The notes below the pieces were generated by a model. The model saw only the letters and a program-made list of their open reading frames with translations, was not told the origin of the DNA and ran no database searches. Positions 8,065-17,473 of a DNA stretch of 48,878 nt are shown one piece after another. Within the stretch, counting starts at the first letter, position 1. Each line of letters starts with the position of its first letter. Origin of the DNA: Verrucomicrobiota bacterium (GTDB lineage: Bacteria > Verrucomicrobiota > Verrucomicrobiia > Opitutales > Opitutaceae). Where the stretch lies: contig JANYJB010000009.1 in NCBI GenBank assembly GCA_025361935.1, forward strand, positions 1 to 48,878. Reading direction: 5' to 3'. Position numbers and translations under genes: made by a program.

Positions 8065-9624
8065 ATGCACACCCCAAAATTTATCACCCTCGGCCGGCTC
8101 GTTTGCGGGCTCGTAACGCTGACTCCGTTGATCGCCTCCACGGCGATGGCCGACGTTACTCTGCCCTCGATTTTTTCCGACCACATGGTGTTGCAACGCG
8201 ACACCACCGTGCCCGTCTGGGGCTGGGCGGATTCTGGGGAAAGCGTCACCGTCACCATCGCCGGACAGACCTTCGAGACCAAGGCGGACACAACCGGCAA
8301 ATGGAGCGTCAAACTCGGCAAGCTTTCGGGCGGGGAACCGGTTACTCTCACTGTGAAGGGGAAGAACACGGTGACCATCAACGACGTGCTGGTGGGCGAA
8401 GTCTGGCTCGCATCCGGCCAGTCCAACATGCAGCTCCATGTAGGCGAGGTGAACAATGCAGGGCAGGAAAAGGCGTCGGCCAAATTTCCGCAGATCCGCA
8501 TGTTTATCGTGGCGCGCCGTCCGTCGGTCACCCCTCAAACGAATTGCGAGGGCCAGTGGGTCGTGTGCAGTCCGGAAACCGTGGCCTCGTTTTCGGCGGC
8601 GGCCTATTTTTTCGGCCGCGAGTTGCATCAAAAGCTCGGCGTGCCCGTCGGCCTGATCCACGCATCGTGGGGTGCCACGCCGATTGAAGCGTGGACCAGC
8701 ATGGATCGCATGGAGGGGAAAAAGGAATTGAAACCGGTTTTCAAACCGTGGGAGGACAAACTCAAGGTGCCTTACGACGACGTGAAGGCCCAGGCCCAAT
8801 ACCAAAAGCAGCTCGTGGTCTGGAAACAAAATGCCGAGGCGCGAAAGGCGGAAGGCAAACCCGTTGGCGACGGGCCCGAGAAACCGGTGAACCCTCGCGA
8901 GCATAAGAATTATCCCGCCAATTTGTTCAACGGAATGATCTCGCCTCTCATACCCTACGCAATTCGCGGCGGCATCTGGTATCAGGGGGAAAACAACGCC
9001 AAGGGTGAGTTGGCCAAACTCTACGAGACACAGCTTCCCCTGCTCATTCAGGACTGGCGCACGCGTTGGGGTCAGGGGGACTTCCCCTTCGCATGGGTGC
9101 AGTTGCCCAATTATAAAAAACGCACGGAGGAGCCCGGCGCGGCCAGCGATTGGGCGGTGATGCGCGAAAGCATGCTGCACAGCCTGTCGGCCGTTCCGAA
9201 TTCAGGCATGGCGGTCACGATAGATGTGGGCGATGCCGCGACCATTCATCCCAAAAACAAACAACCGGTCGGCCACCGGCTGGCGCTCTGGGCTCTTGCC
9301 ACGGTTTACGGCGAGAAAGTTGTTTTCTCAGGACCGCTGCCGGCGGGCCGCAAAATCAGCGGGGCCGAGGTCACGCTGTCATTCACGCACACCGAAGGAG
9401 GCCTCGTGGCCAAGGACGGCGAGCCCAAGGGCTTTGCCATCGCCGGTGCCGATAAAAAATGGGTGTGGGCCCAGGCCCGTATCGAGGGAGACAAGGTGAT
9501 CGTCTCCAGCGCCGAGGTTAAGTCGCCGGTGGCCGTGCGCTACGCCTGGGCCGACAACCCCGACTGCAATCTCTACAACGGCTCGGGCCTGCCGGCTTCT
9601 CCGTTCCGCACGGACACTTGGTAA
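8065..9624 (+). CDS. Sialate O-acetylesterase-family SGNH esterase
   Basis: A 519-residue exported esterase with an N-terminal signal peptide ending near AMAD (27-30). It opens with VTLPSIFSDHMVLQRDTTVPVWGWA, the usual start of the 9-O-acetylesterase family, followed by a small beta domain (about 50-105) and the catalytic GQSNM motif with Ser120. GGIWYQGENNA (about 304-314) is the conserved block around the oxyanion region, and the DVGDAATIHPKNKQPVGHR stretch holds the catalytic Asp-His pair. Despite the family name, many members in polysaccharide clusters remove acetyl groups from plant or algal glycans. It sits between the fucosidase and a sulfatase gene with gaps of 40 and 33 bases, consistent with one operon. 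Confidence 0.9.
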   Translation: MHTPKFITLGRLVCGLVTLTPLIASTAMADVTLPSIFSDHMVLQRDTTVPVWGWADSGESVTVTIAGQTFETKADTTGKWSVKLGKLSGGEPVTLTVKGKNTVTINDVLVGEVWLASGQSNMQLHVGEVNNAGQEKASAKFPQIRMFIVARRPSVTPQTNCEGQWVVCSPETVASFSAAAYFFGRELHQKLGVPVGLIHASWGATPIEAWTSMDRMEGKKELKPVFKPWEDKLKVPYDDVKAQAQYQKQLVVWKQNAEARKAEGKPVGDGPEKPVNPREHKNYPANLFNGMISPLIPYAIRGGIWYQGENNAKGELAKLYETQLPLLIQDWRTRWGQGDFPFAWVQLPNYKKRTEEPGAASDWAVMRESMLHSLSAVPNSGMAVTIDVGDAATIHPKNKQPVGHRLALWALATVYGEKVVFSGPLPAGRKISGAEVTLSFTHTEGGLVAKDGEPKGFAIAGADKKWVWAQARIEGDKVIVSSAEVKSPVAVRYAWADNPDCNLYNGSGLPASPFRTDTW

Positions 9625-9657
9625 CCAAAGAAGTCTTTCCGCCAATCCCCCTGCTTT

Positions 9658-11022
9658 ATGGGTAAAATAAACAAGTGGCGCGTATCACTCATTCTCCCGT
9701 TGTTGGTTTTGTTAAGTCAGTTGAGCCTTTGCGCCGCCGAGCACCCGCGGCCGAATATCCTCTGGCTTATCGCAGAAGATATGGGCCCCGAGGCATTGAG
9801 CCGGGCCGCCACGCCCGAGGTTTGGACGCCGAATCTGGATCGGCTCGCTGCTGAAGGAGTATATTACTCCCGCGCCTATTTGGGACAGGTCTGCTCGGTT
9901 TCTCGGAGCGCGTTTATGACGGGCATGTATGCCACGAGCATCGGTGCTCAGAATCATCGCACCACGAATAAAAAGCCCCTGCCAGCGGGCGTGCGCGTGC
10001 TAACGGATTGGTTGCGCGACGAAGGCTATTTCACCGCCAACGTGGTCACGTTGCCAGAAGCGTGCGGTTTCAGTGGAAGCGGGAAAACGGACTTTAATTT
10101 CAAAACTTCCAGCCCCCCGTTCGATTCAAAGGATTGGAAGGATTTGAAAGGACATCAGCCGTTTTACGCTCAGATCAACTTTTCTGAAACCCACCGTAAA
10201 TTTAAAGCTCCGGCTCAGGCCGATCAGGCCAAGGTAGTGATCCCGCCGTATTACCCGGATGACCCGATCACGCGCCAAGATTGGGCGCAGTATCTGGACT
10301 CCGCCACCGAGCTTGATCGCAAGGTAGGCCGTGTGCTCAAGCAGCTCGAAGTCGACGAATTGGCCGAAAACACCATCGTGGTGTTTTTCGGAGACAATGG
10401 CGCGGCCATGGTGCGTGCGAAGCAGTTTTGCTACGAGGAAGGCTTCCATGTGCCATTGATGATTCGTTGGCCGAAAGGAGTTCCGGCTCCGATCCAGATT
10501 CAAGCCGGCAAAGTTGAGGAGCGCTTCATTGATGGCATTGATTTGGCCCCGACCATGATTGATATCGCTGGCGGCAAAAAGCCGGCGGCGATGCAGGGGC
10601 TTATTTTCGTTGGAGGCCGCGCCGAACCCGCGCCGGAATATATTTTTGGCACGCGTGATCGCTGTGATGAAACCGTCATGCGCATTCGCTCCGTCCGCGA
10701 TGCACGCTACCGTTATATTCACAACTTCACGCCCGAGGTGCCCTTTCTCGCGCCCAACCATTACAAGGAAACCGAGTATCCTGTCTGGAATCTCCTCAAG
10801 AATCTGCATGCCAAAGCCAGGCTGACGCCTGCGCAGGAGTTCCTTTGCCAACCACGCATGCCCGCCGAGGAGCTTTACGATCTGCAAACCGACCCCGATG
10901 AAATCCACAATCTGGCCGCCTCAGAGCAATCCGAGCATCAATCGGAATTGAAGAAACTACGGGCGGTGCTGACGAAGTGGATGGTGGAATTTTCCCCGGG
11001 CGACATCGCCGCCCGTCCGTAA
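9658..11022 (+). CDS. Type I sulfatase with non-canonical CSVSR active-site motif
   Basis: A 454-residue exported sulfatase, signal peptide about 1-27. NILWLIAEDMGPE (33-45) supplies the metal-binding acidic pair, here Glu-Asp rather than Asp-Asp, as in heparan N-sulfatase-like subfamilies. The active-site block is VCSVSRSAFMTGMYATS, with Cys79 as the residue to be converted to formylglycine. The usual recognition pattern is C-x-P-x-R or C-x-A-x-R; valine at the third position is unusual. INFSETHRKF (about 174-183) and IVVFFGDNGAAM (about 241-252) provide further active-site residues, and the C-terminus has the LYDLQTDPDEIHNLA closing motif. It is probably the last gene of the fucosidase-esterase run; 258 bases without a gene follow. 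Confidence 0.9.
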   Translation: MGKINKWRVSLILPLLVLLSQLSLCAAEHPRPNILWLIAEDMGPEALSRAATPEVWTPNLDRLAAEGVYYSRAYLGQVCSVSRSAFMTGMYATSIGAQNHRTTNKKPLPAGVRVLTDWLRDEGYFTANVVTLPEACGFSGSGKTDFNFKTSSPPFDSKDWKDLKGHQPFYAQINFSETHRKFKAPAQADQAKVVIPPYYPDDPITRQDWAQYLDSATELDRKVGRVLKQLEVDELAENTIVVFFGDNGAAMVRAKQFCYEEGFHVPLMIRWPKGVPAPIQIQAGKVEERFIDGIDLAPTMIDIAGGKKPAAMQGLIFVGGRAEPAPEYIFGTRDRCDETVMRIRSVRDARYRYIHNFTPEVPFLAPNHYKETEYPVWNLLKNLHAKARLTPAQEFLCQPRMPAEELYDLQTDPDEIHNLAASEQSEHQSELKKLRAVLTKWMVEFSPGDIAARP

Positions 11023-11280
11023 ACGCAGGGGAACCGGTTAAGCTCAGCATGCATTCGCGGGTATATCCGTAATAGGATTAGGAAACGCTGCCGAACATGA
11101 TGCACCTTTGATTTCAGCCAACCCCATGGAACATGTTTTGAACTCGCGAATCATAGTTGTCTGGTATTTGCATGACCTAGGTCGCCGCCCCAGCGTCCAC
11201 CGTTGGTAGATTTTCATCCATTACCCCCCACTCCCGGCTCGTTTTGAAGCCCGTAAAAACCCTGTCGTTTATTGAGATTT

Positions 11281-12108
11281 ATGAATCGAAGAGACTTTAT
11301 CCAACTAGCAATGGCGGCGTCGGCGGGAGCGCTTGTCCCGAGTTACGCCGCAGATACCTTAAAGCCGATTTCACCATCCAATCCTAAACGCGGACTAGCC
11401 GGGTCCGGGCCGGACGACCTTGGGCAGAAAAGCCTCCGATCGGTCGGTGCAAGTTGGTTTTATTCCTGGTCAAGCGGCATACCGGACGACATCCCGCCGG
11501 ACATAGAGTATGTCCCCATGGTTTTCAAAAGAATGAGCGTCAGAGCCCTCACGGAACTAGGCGAAACCTACCGGGACAGGAAGGTGAAGGAAGTGCTCGG
11601 ATTCAATGAACCCGATGGCGGACTTCAGGGAAACACGAGCGTTGAAGATGCGCTGGAAATTTGGCCGAAAATAATGGAATTGGCACCGCGCGTGGGCAGC
11701 CCCGCCTGTGTGCACCCCGACAACGCATGGATGACTGCATTTATGAAGGGCGTGACAGCCAAGAAGCTGCGGGTGGATTTCGTGACAGTTCATTCTTACG
11801 GCGGCTTGGATGTGGATGGATTCATGAGGATGCTGGAGACCGTCCATAAACTTTACCGTCGGCCCATATGGATAACGGAATTTGCCGTGGGCGACTGGAA
11901 GGCTAAAACCCGCAAGCAAAACGTCTATAACCCGGAGCAGATCGTGAAGTTTATAGAGCAAGTGCTGCCCCGTCTGGATCGTTGCGACTTCGTGGAACGC
12001 TACGCTTGGTTCTCTGCCGGGCAGCAGAGCAGCGCGCTCGGTCCATGCGCCTTGTTCAACGAAGACGGTTCGCTAACGGCGCCGGGAAAAGCCTATCGCT
12101 CTTCGTAA
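11281..12108 (+). CDS. GH128-type (Asl1-like) glycoside hydrolase, copy 2
   Basis: A 275-residue paralogue of the gene at 1260, with exactly the same length and the same residue numbers for the key sites: Glu110 in FNEPD (likely acid/base) and Glu200 in WITEFAVGDWKAKT (likely nucleophile). The N-terminus MNRRDFIQLAMAASAGALVP is again a twin-arginine-type signal. Sequence is well conserved around CVHPDN-WM-AFMKGV, VHSYGG and ALFNEDGSLT but diverges at 25-55 and 90-105, so this is an old duplication rather than a recent copy. A TTG at 11272 is in frame, but the ATG at 11281 matches copy 1. It lies between two sulfatase genes; GH128 activity on beta-1,3-glucan is family knowledge. Confidence 0.8.
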   Translation: MNRRDFIQLAMAASAGALVPSYAADTLKPISPSNPKRGLAGSGPDDLGQKSLRSVGASWFYSWSSGIPDDIPPDIEYVPMVFKRMSVRALTELGETYRDRKVKEVLGFNEPDGGLQGNTSVEDALEIWPKIMELAPRVGSPACVHPDNAWMTAFMKGVTAKKLRVDFVTVHSYGGLDVDGFMRMLETVHKLYRRPIWITEFAVGDWKAKTRKQNVYNPEQIVKFIEQVLPRLDRCDFVERYAWFSAGQQSSALGPCALFNEDGSLTAPGKAYRSS

Positions 12109-12181
12109 AATTCACGCTGCGTCGCCGCGCGAGTCCGGTGTCCACGCCGATCAAGCCCCCCCCCTACCGTATATCAATTTC

Positions 12182-13756
12182 ATGAAACTACTCGGTTATT
12201 TTTTGAGCGGCGCGCTGTGCTCGCTCCCCATCGTCACGCAGGCGGAAGCTCCCGCCAAACCCAACATCCTGTTCATCCTCGTCGACGATTACGGTATCAA
12301 GGATGTGGGCATCGAGGGAAGCTCGTTCTACGAAACCCCCAACATCGACGCGCTTGCCCGTAGCGGGATGCGGTTTACCCAGGGTTATTCGGCATGTTCC
12401 GTTTGCAGCCCTTCGCGCGCCAGCATCCTGCTGGGACAATACCCCACGCGGCACGGTATCACCGATTGGATTGGCGAAGGCGTAGGGGAAGCTTTTGCAA
12501 AAGAGCGCAAAGCCAAACTACTGGTTCCCGATTACGTGCGCAATCTGCCGAACGACACCACCCTGCCCGCCGCTCTCAAACAGGCCGGATACACGACCTT
12601 CTTTGCCGGCAAATGGCACCTAGGCAGCGAAGGCGCATGGCCGGAGAACCGTGGCTTCGACATCAACAAAGGCGGCTGGGATGCTGGCGGTCCGTCCGGT
12701 GGTAAAGGCGGCTATTACGCGCCGTGGACAAACCCCCGTCTTCCGAGCGGTCCCCAAGGACAGTCGCTTACCCTGCGGCTCGCCGACGAAACCATCGCCT
12801 TCATCGAGCAAAACAAGAAGCAGCCGTTTTTGGCCTATCTTTCATTCTACGCCGTGCATGGCCCGATCGAAACCACCAAGACGTTGTGGGAAAAATACCG
12901 CGCAAAGGCCGCCGCACAGCCGAAGCCCTCCGAGCGTTTCGTGATCGACCGCACCTTGCCCGTCCGCCAAGTGCAGGACAACCCGATCTACGCGGGCTTG
13001 ATCGAAGAAATGGATACCGCCGTGGGCCGGGTCTTGAGGAAACTGGATGAGATCGGGTTGACCCAAAACACCATCGTCGTTTTGACCGGCGACAACGGCG
13101 GCGTCTCCTCCGGCGACAGTTTCAGCTCCTCGGAGCTGCCCTATCGCGGCGGCAAGGGCCGCCAATGGGAGGGCGGCACCCGCGTTCCCCTCTACATTCG
13201 CGCACCCGGAATAACCAACTCCGGATCAACGTGTGACACGCCCGTCTGCGGCATTGATTTTTTCCCCACCCTGCTGCAACTGGCCGGTGCCAATGCGCAC
13301 CCGCAGCAGGTCATCGACGGCGTGAGCTTGGTGCCGCTTTTGAAGGGCGGCACAATCGCACCGCGGTCTTTGTATTGGCATTATCCGCATTACGGCAATC
13401 AAGGCGGCGAGCCATCCTCGATCGTGCGCGACGGCAATTGGAAACTCATCCATTACTGGGAGGACGGGCATAATGAACTCTACAATCTATCCGCCGACAT
13501 CGGCGAACAGCACGATCTGGCCAAGGGCGAACCGGAACGCACCGCCACGCTCTGGAAAGAGCTTCAAGCTTGGCTAAAAGCAACCGACGCAAAGATTCCC
13601 CAGCCCAATCCGGCGTATCAAACCGCATGGGCGCAGCAACAGCAGGCAGGTGCGATCAAGTTGAAAATCCGGCTCGAGGAGCAACACGCGAAATATCTGA
13701 GTCCGGAGTGGCAGCCCGACCCCACCTGGTGGAACAGCCAGACCACGAAGGACTGA
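12182..13756 (+). CDS. Type I sulfatase
   Basis: A 524-residue exported sulfatase with signal peptide about 1-22. NILFILVDDYG (28-38) carries the metal-binding Asp35-Asp36, and the active-site block is CSPSRASILLGQYPTRHG with Cys75 in the canonical C-x-P-x-R context, so maturation to formylglycine is expected. GKWHLGSEG (143-151) gives the active-site Lys and His, and VVLTGDNGG the second metal-binding Asp-Asn. DGVSLVPLLKGG and ELYNLSADIGEQHDLA are typical C-terminal motifs. Its sulfated sugar substrate is not known, but the neighbouring fucosidase and galactosidase point to algal-type sulfated polysaccharide. A degraded sulfatase gene follows 68 bases later. Confidence 0.93.
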   Translation: MKLLGYFLSGALCSLPIVTQAEAPAKPNILFILVDDYGIKDVGIEGSSFYETPNIDALARSGMRFTQGYSACSVCSPSRASILLGQYPTRHGITDWIGEGVGEAFAKERKAKLLVPDYVRNLPNDTTLPAALKQAGYTTFFAGKWHLGSEGAWPENRGFDINKGGWDAGGPSGGKGGYYAPWTNPRLPSGPQGQSLTLRLADETIAFIEQNKKQPFLAYLSFYAVHGPIETTKTLWEKYRAKAAAQPKPSERFVIDRTLPVRQVQDNPIYAGLIEEMDTAVGRVLRKLDEIGLTQNTIVVLTGDNGGVSSGDSFSSSELPYRGGKGRQWEGGTRVPLYIRAPGITNSGSTCDTPVCGIDFFPTLLQLAGANAHPQQVIDGVSLVPLLKGGTIAPRSLYWHYPHYGNQGGEPSSIVRDGNWKLIHYWEDGHNELYNLSADIGEQHDLAKGEPERTATLWKELQAWLKATDAKIPQPNPAYQTAWAQQQQAGAIKLKIRLEEQHAKYLSPEWQPDPTWWNSQTTKD

Positions 13757-13824
13757 GCCGATCCATCGAAACGGAAATGGCCGAACCCCAAAAACGGATT
13801 CAGCCCTGCCAACGAAAAGGAATC

Positions 13825-14660
13825 ATAAAAACGGGACGCTATTTTTCTGCGCCCTCGCCGTGATGGCGTGCACCGGCATTGGATCGAACTCCTCTTCAGC
13901 GGCGACTCCGTCGAAGCCCAACATTGTGTTTATTCTGGCCGATGATCTGGGTTGGCGCGACGTGGGTTGCTTGGGCAGCACCTACTTCAAGACGCTGAAC
14001 ATGGACGCCTTGTCGAAACGAGGGATGATCTTCACGCAAGCCTACGCGACAAACCCGCTCTGCTCGCCGTCGCGCGCCAGCATCATGAGCGGCCAATATC
14101 CCGCCCGCATCGGCATGACCCAGGCCGCAGGACATTTGCCCAATGTGATCATACAACAGTCGGTGCAAGCGCGTGGAAAACCGGATCAAAAATCGCTCGC
14201 CGACAACAGTGTCACCTGGCTACCCACCAATTTGGTGACGCTCGCTGAGATCGTGGGCGCTCCCCTGCTTACGAATCAAATCATGGATGGCCGTAGTTTC
14301 CTTCCGGTGCTCAAAGGGTAATCCACGACGGCACGAAACGCGATTTTTGATTTTTTCCCGCATAATTTAAAGACGACCAATCAGGTGCCTGCCGCCTCGG
14401 TCCGCGAATGAGACTGGAAGCTGATCCGCTTTTTCAACGACGGCCCGCAGCAGCAGGATCGTTTTGAATTGTATGATTTGCAGAATGATCTGGGGGAAAG
14501 CAAAAATCTGGCCGAAGCCCAGCCCGAGCGCGTCAAACAACTCGCGGCATTGCTGGAAAATTTTCTCAAAGACACCAAAGCCGTCGTGCCGGGCCCAAAT
14601 CCGGCCTACAAACCGCAGACTGTAACTTCCTCCAGCGCTGAACCGGCTCAGGATTCGTAG
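13825..14660 (+). pseudogene. Degraded type I sulfatase
   Basis: One reading frame retains both ends of a sulfatase. The N-terminal part has a signal-like region (GTLFFCALAVMACTG), NIVFILADDLGWRDVG and the intact motif CSPSRASIMSGQYPARIG. At about 14250 the text jumps from NLVTLAE directly to IVGAPLLTNQIMDGRSFLPVLKG, so the central section of some 200 or more residues, including GKWHLG and the GDNGG region, is missing. TAA at 14319 and TGA at 14427 then interrupt the same frame (the latter where GDWKLI is expected), and the C-terminal ELYDLQNDLGESKNLAEAQPERV follows. At 13825 an AT precedes AAA-AAC-GGG in frame after an AAGGA, as if the G of the start codon were lost. No functional sulfatase can be made. 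Confidence 0.85.
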
Positions 14661-14790
14661 AGGCGACGCGTGAAACGCGTGTAAAAGATGGCGTTTCAAA
14701 CACCCCCCAAAAAAAGCGGTGGCAGTTTTCCGGAACTCGGAATCACTCTGATGTCATTTCGGCTACGTGGCCGGTGCATCCACCCTCTCC

Positions 14791-14818
14791 TTGGAAAGCC
14801 TGACAGCAGGCTTTCCAA
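14791..14818. repeat. Perfect 12-bp hairpin between the sulfatase pseudogene and the GH35 gene
   Basis: TTGGAAAGCCTG and its exact complement CAGGCTTTCCAA are separated by ACAG. No T-run follows on either strand, so it is more likely a dispersed palindromic repeat or a processing site than a strong intrinsic terminator. An ACGCGT-GAA-ACGCGT repeat lies just after the pseudogene, near 14669. Confidence 0.5.
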
Positions 14819-14887
14819 ACCGCCCGACATCTTGCCAACATAGCGCCGCCCCTGTCTGCTGATGACCCTAAGAAACGTCTCCTTTCC

Positions 14888-17299
14888 ATGACCACAAAAC
14901 TAACACCCCAAACCTGGAAGGCAGTTTTCACACTGACCGTCCTTTCGGCAGCCACCTTGGTAACGCCCACCGGCATGGCTGCGGGGCCTATTTTGGAAGT
15001 CGTGGCTTTTGATGTCAGCCTCACGGCAAAACCGGACTCTTCCGCCCCTTACCTTGCTTCCTGGACCGCCACCAGCCCCGATGGCGTTAAATTATCCGCC
15101 AACCGCCTCCATTTGCTCCGCGACGGTCAGCCCATGCCCGTCACGATGGGTGAAATGCATCCTCAACGGGTGCCGGTAGCTGAATGGGAAAAGGACATCC
15201 TTAAGATGAAGGCGGGAGGACTGAATGGTATCAGTTGTTACTGGTTCTGGACCTTCATCGAGCCGAAGCCAAGGCAGTTCGATTTCACAGGGCAGAACAA
15301 CATCCGTCTCTTCTTGGAGCTTTGCAAAAAGCACGACGTGCTGGTGTTTGCTCGAATCGGGCCGTTCTGCAATGCGGAGATTCTCTGCGGCGGCCTGCCC
15401 CCTTGGATTTTTGGGATGCCTTACAAGGAACGCAGCAACGACCCGGGATACCTCGCGGCAGTAGGTCGTTATTACAACGAAATGGGCAGACAGATGAGAG
15501 GACTGCTGTGGAAGGAGGGTGGCCCGGTTTTCATGCTGCAGCTTGAGAACGAGCTTTCCCTTGCGCCCAATTCCTGGGGTCAGGTTTACCGCCAAGGCGC
15601 GCCCGAGGAGAACCGTGGTCCCATGGATGCCGATGGATTCAATAAACATTATCAAAACCTCTACGATCTGGCCGTAAAGGCGGGGATTTCGGTTCCGTTT
15701 TACAGCATCACCGGCTGGGGCATGCCCACCGGCGCCCAGCCAAAAGATCACTTTGTGTATGGTTACGGCGGTTACATGTATCTCGGACCTCCGGGTAAAA
15801 ACAACTCGGATCTGACGACTTTGCAGAATGCACCTTACATGGCAGGCCGGTATCCCGTCGCCTATGTCGAATTGGGGGCTGCGGGCTCGCCTCCCCGCCA
15901 GCATTGGGTGCCCATGCCTCCGGTGGAGAGCGCCATTTCCACCGCTTTTAGCCGCATCGGCGTCAGCAACACCCTCATCTGCGGATGGTATATGTATCAG
16001 GGCGGCACCGACCCTCTGCATCCGGTCTGGGGCTGGTCTACCAAAGGAGACGACCTCGCACTGATGTCGTATGACTTCCACGCGCCCTTGAGCGAATATG
16101 GTCTGCGTCGTCCGGCATACTATCAATTGCGGCCCTTTCATCAGACACTGCTGAACTTCGGTTCAACCTTCGCCAGTGGAGCGATTGTTTGCCAGAATCC
16201 AGCCATAAAACCCAATGACGACAAACTGCGTGCCTCCGTGCGCATGGGAGACCAGGACGGGGGCGTCGTCTTCCTCCTGAACTATGGAAACATCAATCCA
16301 TTGAGCGACCGTCTGGCTCACCTCGACCTCAAGACCTCATCCGGTGCGGTGCGCCTCCCGGCCGCTGGCGAAATCGAGTTCAAGAACGGCGACGCCATCA
16401 TCCTGCCTTTCAACATGGCGCTGGCCAACGGCGTGAAACTCGTTTCCTCGACCGCCCAGTTTTCTTCCCGGGTCACGAAGGGCGACGACACCGTCTATTT
16501 CTCCTCAACGCTGCATGATCAACCGGCGCAACTATTGTTCAAACTGCCCGCCGGCGTGAAAGTGAAAACCTCCGGCAAGGTCGAGACCATGGGCGATAAA
16601 ACGTTGGTGACCCTCACGCCGACGCTCGACGCCGCCGTGATCATCGAAGGCGCCGAAGGGAAGCGCTCCATCGTGGCGGTGCTGCCGGTCGAAGCGGTGC
16701 GCCACAGCGTGGAGGCAAATCTCAACGGCCAGAAAACTTACCTCATATCCGACCAGGACATCGTCGCCAACGGCAACACCGTTCGGATCACCAGCAAGCA
16801 AACCAACAAGTTCAGCCTGTTTTCATACCCCGCGGTGACATGGAAGGGTGGCAAACCGATCGGCCAGCCGGGTCTTTTCTCCAAAGTCGAAGCCGAGGTC
16901 CCGCCCAAAAAAATCGCGGTAAACCTTCTCGCGGTCGATTCTCAAAAAGCCCTGTTAACGATGCCCGCTGACGCGTTTGACGGACTGAGTGACATCTACG
17001 CCAAGGTTGATTTTGAAGGCTATATCTGCCGCATTTTTGACCAAGAAACCGGCCTGCCGGTTGGCGATCAGTTTTATGACAAGGACTGGACCTGGTGGGT
17101 TAGCCTGAAGCGATTTTCCAAGGCGCTCGAAGGCAAGGGACTGGTCTTCTGCGCCACGGGAGAAGCCGGCAAGATGAAGAATAAGATGAGCGCCGGCGGC
17201 ATGACCATCGATTCGGAACGCGTGGGAGGCGGCGCTGGCAAGTTCTCCGGCATCACATTTTATCCCGAATACCAAGTGACTCTGGAGGCGAAACGGTAA
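14888..17299 (+). CDS. GH35-like beta-galactosidase
   Basis: An 803-residue exported enzyme with a signal peptide of about 32 residues. Residues about 65-420 look like a GH35 TIM barrel: LSANRLHLLRDGQPMPVTMGEMHPQRVP, WEKDILKMKAGGLNGISCYWFWTFIEP, FARIGPFCNAEILCGGLPPWI, and GGPVFMLQLENEL, in which Glu222 is the expected acid/base. VAYVELGAAGSP with Glu328 is the candidate nucleophile site. The remaining ~380 residues are beta-rich accessory domains. The family removes terminal beta-galactose; the barrel departs enough from standard GH35 (for example FVELG rather than TEFW-type) that the exact specificity is open. The following unknown exported protein and sulfatase are on the same strand. Confidence 0.8.
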   Translation: MTTKLTPQTWKAVFTLTVLSAATLVTPTGMAAGPILEVVAFDVSLTAKPDSSAPYLASWTATSPDGVKLSANRLHLLRDGQPMPVTMGEMHPQRVPVAEWEKDILKMKAGGLNGISCYWFWTFIEPKPRQFDFTGQNNIRLFLELCKKHDVLVFARIGPFCNAEILCGGLPPWIFGMPYKERSNDPGYLAAVGRYYNEMGRQMRGLLWKEGGPVFMLQLENELSLAPNSWGQVYRQGAPEENRGPMDADGFNKHYQNLYDLAVKAGISVPFYSITGWGMPTGAQPKDHFVYGYGGYMYLGPPGKNNSDLTTLQNAPYMAGRYPVAYVELGAAGSPPRQHWVPMPPVESAISTAFSRIGVSNTLICGWYMYQGGTDPLHPVWGWSTKGDDLALMSYDFHAPLSEYGLRRPAYYQLRPFHQTLLNFGSTFASGAIVCQNPAIKPNDDKLRASVRMGDQDGGVVFLLNYGNINPLSDRLAHLDLKTSSGAVRLPAAGEIEFKNGDAIILPFNMALANGVKLVSSTAQFSSRVTKGDDTVYFSSTLHDQPAQLLFKLPAGVKVKTSGKVETMGDKTLVTLTPTLDAAVIIEGAEGKRSIVAVLPVEAVRHSVEANLNGQKTYLISDQDIVANGNTVRITSKQTNKFSLFSYPAVTWKGGKPIGQPGLFSKVEAEVPPKKIAVNLLAVDSQKALLTMPADAFDGLSDIYAKVDFEGYICRIFDQETGLPVGDQFYDKDWTWWVSLKRFSKALEGKGLVFCATGEAGKMKNKMSAGGMTIDSERVGGGAGKFSGITFYPEYQVTLEAKR

Positions 17300-17473
17300 A
17301 CCGTGGCAAAACGAATTATGAAATTCCAAACGAATCCGTTATTGAAACGATTGCCATTCCGCCAACAGCCCTACCCGCCCTCATCCATTTGAGGGCGACT
17401 ACGCATCAGCCCAAAACAACACCTCGTTCCCCAAAGCCGATTGCTACCAATCGCAGCGTTGGAATTTTTAATC

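Noticed and set aside
11174-11183. Perfect palindrome GACCTAGGTC upstream of GH128 copy 2
   Set aside because: A 10-base palindrome in a 258-base gap can arise by chance, and there is no second copy near other genes of the locus.
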